Shown piece by piece: positions 57,756 to 64,000 of a stretch of 64,000 bases of DNA. Origin of the DNA: Lepas anatifera (Eukaryota; Arthropoda; Thecostraca; Lepadidae); NCBI GenBank assembly GCA_034440635.1, contig JAOTON010000386.1, positions 744,001 to 808,000 of the forward strand, read 5' to 3'. A program made the position numbers and the translations under genes. Position 1 is the stretch's first letter. Each line of letters begins with the position of its first letter. The notes under the pieces were generated by a model. That model was not told where the DNA came from, made no database searches, and saw only the letters and a list, made by a program, of their open reading frames with translations.

Positions 57756-58306
57756 AAAATTGCATCCCGCGAAACTAGTTTCAGGCTCATACCAAACTTT
57801 TTTGACTGATGATTTTAAGCCATCAAAAGGCATAGTCATAAGAGACTTTGCAATTGATCTCGGTGACCGGCACCTCATCGACACCACCAGCCAAAAGACA
57901 CGTGATGATTTTTCAAAAATGTGAGCGTCGGGCACATTCTTTTTCGGATGGCGTGGTTTGCTCAAAAGTAAGTGCGTTGCGCCATTGCCGAGCATTTATT
58001 CCATTTTTCAGTGGCGCAAATATTTCTGCTATTTTTTTAACTGTGTTATACCCAGATTTATTCTAGTTATCAAGCCATGGATTTCGTACCATTTTCTTTA
58101 TCGTATCCGTAGGTAAAATTCCATAATAATGCAACCTACACAAAATACCGTAACGTTATTTTGTGATGTAGATTTGATATAAAATAACCGTAGCGTCACA
58201 TAATTATGAAACGTGGTGATAGCGTAGACCACTTTTTATCGAATACTTGGGTAGTTATGCTGACTCCATGCACTGCATATGTATAATACTAAATATGCAG
58301 ATCTAT

Positions 58307-58575
58307 CATAGGCGGATCCAGGATTGCCGATCGGGGGGGGGCATCTTCCCGGGGGGAGAGGGCGGGGACGCCATCCGGACCAGGGGAGTGCCTTTTTTAC
58401 CGGAAAACCCTATCAAGTGGGCGCAAAATCGTATCGGTGGGCGCCGATTCTTACATCCCTAGGGACGAGGAATGGAAAGCGACATTTCAAAGTGGCGCCG
58501 TGACCATTTCAGGGGCACCGAGGGTCGATCGGGGGGCGGGGCACCTGCCCCCTTTGTCCCCTATATCTGCATATA
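58307..58575. mobile_element. hAT-like MITE, GGCGCC-rich family
   Basis: It starts CATAGGCGGATCCAGGATTG. It contains ACCGGAAAA, GTGGGCGCAAAATC, GTGGGCGCCGATT and GTGACCATTTCAGGGG as in 11855-12127, and ends CCTATATCTGCATATA. The right terminus and duplication are eroded. Confidence 0.75.
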
Positions 58576-58659
58576 AAATATATCATGAATATAAAATAAC
58601 CAAGTACCAAATCACAGTGAAGGCGAAGGTGTATTCTGTGGGGGAGTGTGTGGGAAACA

Positions 58660-59104
58660 AAATTTCAGGAGTGGACCAGGGCGTTTTGGAACCGCCAGGG
58701 GCCAGTGTCTTTCTCTCCCGCGATCCACATTTGCAATCAGCAGCAACTGAACTTTTACATTACACAAACATCGCGTCCAGAAAGTTTTAAATTTTGGCGC
58801 ACGCATCGTAAATGGACTGAGCAGGCGTGAGCACGTGACCGCAGCCCTGCAATCCTTGGGCTGGCCGACGTTTCCCGATTTGCTAAAGAAACGGGACATA
58901 AAAGTTATTAATAGACTGCTCTCCGACGACTCTGGAAGTGCACTGTCACGGTCAGTTTCGCGTCGCTCCGAAATCTCTAGCCGGAGCACACGCGGGACTG
59001 ACCGTGATATGCTAGAACTCCCAAGGGTGCGAACGGAGCAAGCCAAGCATAGTTTTCGCTTCAGAGGGGTAGAAGCATGGAACAGTGGGATGAGAGAGAG
59101 CTAA
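58660..59104 (+). pseudogene. C-terminal fragment of a LINE reverse transcriptase
   Basis: The final 89 codons (58835-59104) read LQSLGWPTFPDLLKKRDIKV, LELPRVRTEQAKHSFRFRGV and EAWNSGMRES. This is the usual end of CR1/Jockey-group reverse transcriptases: a helical segment, then R-T-x-x-x-K-x-S-F, then the W-N motif. An upstream piece in another frame (58648-58830) is broken. It lies within the 55686-59733 element, so it was probably inserted there. Confidence 0.75.
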
Positions 59105-59529
59105 GTATATGTATGGTGGGCATTTAGGAAAGAGGATAGGCTAAAATGAACTAGCGCATTTCTTTTAAAATTGTTATCTACAACGGTCATGTTCTGTAAA
59201 GTATTGTGTGGTTTACGAAAGTGTGTGCTCCCTATGTGTGCTGTGTCCTTGTAATTGAGGGCTGAAAAGCCATATCTTATGGATACCTCAATATACATCT
59301 ACATCTACATTGCAGTACAATATTTATAAGCGAAACTTGATAAATGTATCGCTACGACCTCAAAAATAAAATTATGACCTTCCTTATATTTAGCTTAAAA
59401 CCTTCCTAATATTTAGCTTAAAACCTCCCTCATACGTGATTTTTACGGAAAATGTCCGGTTACTGTTTGAAATAAATCATAAGAACAATAGTCCGCAATC
59501 CTAGCTAGTCATCCTTGAGCTGACTAAAT

Positions 59530-59726
59530 GTCAGGGAATTCGCGAACTCCCTGAGTGTTTATCCGGGATTTCGCGAACTCCCTGACTTCTAAGTCCAGGG
59601 ATTTCGCGAACTCCTGGTCACCCAGGATTTCGCGAACTCCCTAGGGATTTCGCGAACTCCCTGGCTGGTCAGTGATTTCGTGAAATCCCTAGGGAGTTCG
59701 CGAACTCCCGGATTTCGCACTCTCCC
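59530..59726. repeat. Right subterminal array of TTTCGCGAA palindromes
   Basis: About six (A/T)TTCGCGAACTCC units, mostly in opposite orientation to the left array. The last 75 bp mirror the left end. Confidence 0.9.
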
Positions 59727-59733
59727 TGTAACA

Positions 59734-61465
59734 TATATATATATTTTTGTATATGTTTAAAAAAAGATGCAGTGATATCTTGTTTGCTTTCATTGTGGGC
59801 TTGTGATATTTTATTTGTACACTTTATTTGGTCCGATCTGTTCCTGCTGTGAAAATGTATTCTAATTTAAAAAGAGCCTACCCCAGAAAGCTGAACGCAA
59901 AACAGAAATAATCTGGTGCTGCCCCCGACAGTGACTATCGCCAATTACGCCCGCTGCTGGAAGACAAGCTTCAGAGGACGAGCAATGGAATCCTAGAGTT
60001 GGCAGAGTACCACAGCCAGCAGTTTTCTGCATTGAACACGAACCTGCCTGAGTGCACCTCGGTCGTCTGCCTGTGTGCCCGCAGTATACGTTCATGTGTG
60101 TGCGTAAGTGGTATTTATCGCCGTATAGCTGAGGACCTCAGTAAAACATGCCATTAAAAGTACTTTTTAGCTTGAAGGTAAAAAAACTAGTAATGCAAAA
60201 GGTCTTTATAGTCAAAATCAAGTGGTCAGATTTTGTTGGTGGTCGTACGTGTGAAAGTCGGCGAAAATAATAAGTGACACCTTTGGGCTCAGACTATTGC
60301 GGTGTACATTTTATCAAATCGTGTAGCACTTATTGTGGACAGATGCAAAATCTGTTATGCTTTTAATGTACGCTCAGTATTTGGTTCGCTCCCACCCTTC
60401 TAAGAGTGCACTTCAATGACTGGAAGCTAGAAGCCGCATACTGGTGGGTTCAGGAAAAAATGTACTTTCCTCCCAAACTCTGCGATTTTCGCCGATCTTT
60501 AAAAAATGTTTTTTTCACGATTTTGGACCCTGCCCTCCCCCTCCCCCTAAAAAAAACATTGGCCTGGATTCGTCACTGACGTACTGGGTTATATCCTCTA
60601 GTTCACGTTGCACTCGGAAGATTGCTCTTTGGGGACTCGCAGACCTGATTGTTGCACGCGTTTCTCACCTGCCGAGGGTTATCATTCGCTTGTAAATTCC
60701 TGGTAGGTTAATTTGCTCATGTTTTTGTGAGTCTGAATATAAGCCTCATTGATCAACTGATATCTGTTGGTTTTTAAAAGTAGATGAATTTTGCATTGCG
60801 TAGCCGAGGAGCATGATTATAAATTGGTGAAATGTTTCATGGCTTTGCCTCTCGAATTCTTGATGCATAATGGAGCCTGTGATCACAGTGTGATCACATA
60901 TTCGGGCACAGCCCCTCGTCAGAATCCTCATAATACAATAAGCGAAAACTTGTGGTCATAGTGTGACCAAGGCTTGAAATTTAGATCTGATATGGAACTC
61001 GAATGCTGGAATAATGTAGTTCAGTACTGGAATATTCGAATATTGGAACTCGATTCGAGGTTATCCTAGCATTCTGACTTAACATTTATGTTTTCACCTA
61101 TTATATTATGAGAATTGTGGTGAAGGGATGTACCTGAATTTATCAGTGTGTTAGCCCCATTTTGGAACTATGATTCGAGGAGGCTGGTCATGAAACATCT
61201 TATCAACGTAGATAATCTATAAACAATCTAATAGAAATAACGGTTAATATAACATTTTATATAATAATATGAATTTATATGAAGTGCTTCTGCGATTGTT
61301 TGTTGTATTATGAGAAAGGACCGTTTCTGATCTCCGAAGTATTAAAAATAAAAGCTTATCATTTTCATAAACAAATGTCATTCATGAGGCCAGCAGCTTG
61401 CTTGTCTTATATCCATACATGTATTTCGTACACTGGTACACATGGAATAAGACCAAACACATAGA
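59734..61465. other. No assignable feature
   Basis: Short frames only. A hAT-type terminus (CCTGGATTCGTCACTG) ends near 60580 without a confirmed partner. Nothing else is recognised. Confidence 0.4.
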
Positions 61466-61584
61466 AGTGGGATGAAATGATCTTGGAGTGATCATAGACT
61501 AGAAACGAACGACTTTTTGGAGAGAAACGAAGAAATTTCAAACGACTGGCGGGTGCAAAGTTTACAGACTATCTGAAAGGACTA

Positions 61585-62505
61585 GTGTGCGACCTAAAAT
61601 CCAACCCAAAAAGATTTTGGAGTTTCCTGAAATGTTTAAGGGGTAAGAATCTCGCCATTCATTCATTGGTGGATGGAGACCAAAGGATAGAAAGTGACCA
61701 CGCAAAAGCTGAACTGCTGAATCGCACGTTCGCAGCTAAGTTTTCTGACCCAAATGTGACGACGCTGCCTCCTCTTCGTGAACACGCCATTGACAGCCTG
61801 GCTACGTTCGAAATGTCAGAGGAAATCATCCGTGCAACTTTATTGTCCACAAACAAACATAAGGCTTGCGGCCCCGATGACATAAGCGCGCGCATAATCC
61901 ATGAATGTGCTGATGAACTGACAACACCAGTAGCGAAACTCTGTCGTCTTTCCCTCGAGCAGGGTGTCTTTCCATCTCGCTGGATGCGTGCGAACATTGT
62001 CCCAATATTTAAGAAGGGTGCGAAGTCATGTGCATCCAACTATAGGAGTGTGAGTTTGACCCCACTTTTTAGTAAAGTACTCGAAAAAGTGGTTTTTACT
62101 TCATTGCTGTCTCATGTGCGCCCTGTTTTAGCTGATCAACAGCATGGTTTTATGTCTGGACGTTCGTGCGTTACGAACCTGGGATCGATGTTGAGCGTGG
62201 CCTGGAGCAACATATCCGCTGGCTCACAAACTGATATAATTTATACAGACTTTAGTTCAGCCTTTCAAAGCGTAAGTCACAAACTTCTGATTCATAAAAT
62301 GGAAAAATCATTTAATATCACCGGGACATCATTGTCATGGCTAAAATCATACCTTTCTGGAAGAGAGCAGCGGGTAGTTGTGAATGGCCAATGCTCTTCG
62401 TGGATCTCGGTTACCTCAGGCACACCTGAGGGGGACATCTCTCGCCCCTCCTCTTCGCCTGTTTTATTAACGACCTACCGACTGCTGTCCACTCGGATTG
62501 TATAA
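61585..62505 (+). pseudogene. CR1-like reverse transcriptase, N-terminal and palm part
   Basis: 306 open codons. NPKRFWSFLKCL (residues 9-20) and HKACGPDDISARII (near 92-105) are the conserved region before the fingers. ANIVPIFKKGAKSCASNYRSVSLTPLFSKVLEKVV (near 136-170) and QQHGFMSGRSC (near 189) follow. Motif A is IIYTDFSSAFQSVSHKLL with catalytic Asp at residue 222 (62248). A single-base loss near 62430, within motif B, shifts the frame. The enzyme would copy element RNA at a nicked chromosomal site. The copy is dead but only lightly decayed. Confidence 0.92.
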
Positions 62506-63371
62506 TTTTCGCCGACGACTGTAAACTGTATCGCAGAGTTGACAGTACAGCTGATGCCACACAACTGCAGGTAGACGTAGATCGATTATGCGCGTGGTCA
62601 ATGAAGTGGCAACTGTCACTGAATCCTTCAAAGTGTAAATATTTAACTCTGACACTTCGTACAAAGCCCATTTTAGAAACGTACCACATAGGCAACTCGG
62701 AGATTGAGAGAGTGAGTGAGATGCGCGATCTTGGAGTGATCATAGACTCGAAATTAACGTTTCAGTCCCACATCGATGACATGGTGCGAAAGGCCAACAG
62801 GGCTCTAGGGCTTTTAATAAGGTCTTTCCAGACAGGGAAGAATGGTCCATCACTGCAGGGGATAGATCATAAAAAGTATGATTGTGACTTTTTGCGCCAA
62901 CGTTCGGAGTATTTTGGAATATGGCTGTGTGATATGGGGAGGAGCTGCCGACACACATCTGAAACGTGCGGACAAAATTCAGCACAAGTTTCTTATTTGG
63001 CTCTGCGCAAGGTGTCGTGTTCAAAACGTTTCACTGGAGTATGCTGACCTTCTCCGTCATTTTGGGTTGGCATCCTTATCCGCGAGAAGGTTACAGTATG
63101 ATATTATGTTCATCAGAAACATTCATAATCACAAAATTGATTCACATTTTCTTTTGGAATGCTTCCCATTGGCAGCGCCTCCCGTGCACTTCGAAACTGG
63201 TTGCTTTTCAACGTTCCCTACGCCAGAACTAACACTGTAAGGTCGAGCATGTTTACCAGAATTCCCCGTGTCTGTAACAGGTTTTTAAATGCAAATAGGG
63301 ACGTTGATATCTGGCACACGAGCTTAGGAGATTTTAAGAAGCGAGTGATCGCCTTTTCCTTTACTGTCTAA
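62440..63371 (+). pseudogene. CR1-like reverse transcriptase, motif C to C-terminus, frameshifted
   Basis: After the frameshift the frame continues with the motif C box FADD at 62508-62519 (IIFADDCKLY), MKWQLSLNPSKCKYL near 62604, and the DLGVIIDSKLTF thumb motif near 62727. A frame change near 62870 leads to SILEYGCVIWGGAADTHLKR and KIQHKFLIWLCARC (62878-63240). A last change gives NWLLFNVPYARTNT and RFLNANRDVDIWHTSLGDF to the stop at 63371. At least three frameshifts in all. The order and spacing of motifs are normal for CR1 ORF2. Confidence 0.88.
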
Positions 63372-63540
63372 GGTGTATACAGTGTGCTCGACGAGAGTGG
63401 ATGTTTTTAGCGTTATTTACATTTTATCGTTTTGTTTGTTTGATCCAGTGTACTGCTTTTATCTTATCGACTTCATCTATAAGTGGGTTTTACTGACCCG
63501 TTGGTGATATGTTTAATAAAATAAACTAAACTAAACTAAA

Positions 63541-64000
63541 CATGGTGATGGAATACAATCGAGCGAGTGATGAAAATAGCGGAAAAATGGGCACCCACAA
63601 CCGAACGCAGAGGGAGGGGATCTCGCTCCGGCGCGGAGGCGGCCGGTAAGGGGGCAGTGGCAGGCACACGACAGTTCAGTTCGAGCGATGCAGAAATTCG
63701 GTGCATTCTGAGCAATTTCATGGTTCCCTGGGGACAATAAGGTATCGTCAGGAAGAGAAAAAAAGAAAAAATAGAATGCCGGGCAATAATAAAAAATAAA
63801 AATAAAATAAAATAAAGTGTTTTAACCGGACATTCAGGAAAAGATTCCGGAAATTGCACTAGTACCCGAAAAAAACATGGTTCATCTCAGCTGCCAGCAA
63901 GCCTGACAACCTCAGTAAACTGCACCCCGGCAGCGAAACAAACCGACGCCGCAATGCGTCTTAGGTTTAGACTCCGTCACTACCAATGTTTAGATTAATT
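63541..64000. other. No assignable feature
   Basis: Downstream flank of the CR1-like element. Short frames on the minus strand show no recognisable domain. Confidence 0.4.

Larger units (their letters stand above)
55686..59733. mobile_element. 4-kb element with long TTTCGCGAA-rich terminal inverted repeats
   Basis: The left end starts TGTTACAGGGAAAGTGCGAA and the right end is its near-exact complement (TTCGCACTCTCCCTGTAACA). The two arms match for about 75 bp with few mismatches, then continue as arrays of GGGATTTCGCGAACTCCCT-type units for about 200 bp on each side. The insertion lies in TA repeats, so the target duplication cannot be read. The interior carries a diverged family A element, a hAT MITE and a LINE fragment. 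No transposase is seen, and the superfamily is not assigned. Confidence 0.85.
61466..63540 (+). mobile_element. 5'-truncated CR1-like non-LTR retrotransposon
   Basis: It runs from a rearranged 5' edge to a tail of TAAAC repeats (AATAAACTAAACTAAACTAAAC, 63518-63540). It contains most of a reverse transcriptase and the C-terminal region, no RNase H, and is a younger relative of 32560-35690. The first 40 bp (61466-61505) duplicate 62722-62762. No target-site duplication was found. Confidence 0.9.

Noticed and set aside
60440..60580. hAT MITE ending CCTGGATTCGTCACTG
   Set aside because: Only the right terminus is convincing; no left end with a matching 8-bp duplication was found.

Overview
The window is eukaryotic and intron-era in character: about 36-50% GC by eye, no bacterial operons, almost no long reading frames, and a dense population of transposable elements and satellites. 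Non-LTR retrotransposons (a CR1-like family with a 2A peptide, and an R1/Loa-like family with a C-terminal RNase H), tRNA-derived SINEs, and many 8-bp-TSD (hAT-like) and TTAA (piggyBac-like) non-autonomous DNA transposons point to an invertebrate animal. The RNase H LINE protein style reminds me of crustacean (for example barnacle) genomes, but that is recollection and weak; I would only defend 'invertebrate, probably marine'.

Layout. 1-8.4 kb: inverted repeat arms around a dispersed repeat, two SINEs, a hAT MITE, the one good protein-coding candidate (4044-5357, minus strand, unknown function), and a second MITE. 8.4-20.8 kb: a 12.4-kb nest. An outer hAT-like element (8411-20774, perfect 8-bp target duplication) was split by a minisatellite-carrying hAT (9352-20049, perfect duplication); inside that lies a LINE whose reverse transcriptase gene was split by a second copy of the outer element (13344-15370, perfect duplication). 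22.0-28.4 kb: another nest, with outer hAT ends at 22012 and 28402 enclosing a 2.6-kb hAT made mostly of a 20-bp minisatellite (22569-25161) and a fairly fresh 5'-truncated LINE (25946-27498).

29-44.7 kb: TTAA elements rich in AGGTCA half-sites (families A and B), a decayed CR1-like element with an N-terminal 2A-like motif (32.5-35.7 kb), two adjoining satellites (53-bp and about 65-bp units, 39.4-40.9 kb), and a three-layer nest (42877-44647) in which the innermost insertion is confirmed by an uninterrupted paralogue at 17.2 kb. 44.9-53.4 kb: a 33-bp satellite, SINEs, a B and an A element sharing one TTAA, a GC-rich island with a candidate first exon on the minus strand (50501-50569), and a short piggyBac-like MITE. 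55.7-59.7 kb: an unusual 4-kb element with long terminal inverted repeats built from repeated TTTCGCGAA motifs. 61.5-63.5 kb: a 5'-truncated CR1-like element.

No genes here form a pathway. I see no intact transposase, so every DNA transposon in the window looks non-autonomous and would need enzymes supplied from elsewhere. No rRNA gene, functional tRNA, CRISPR array or bacterial feature was found. Families A and B below are names used only for this report.
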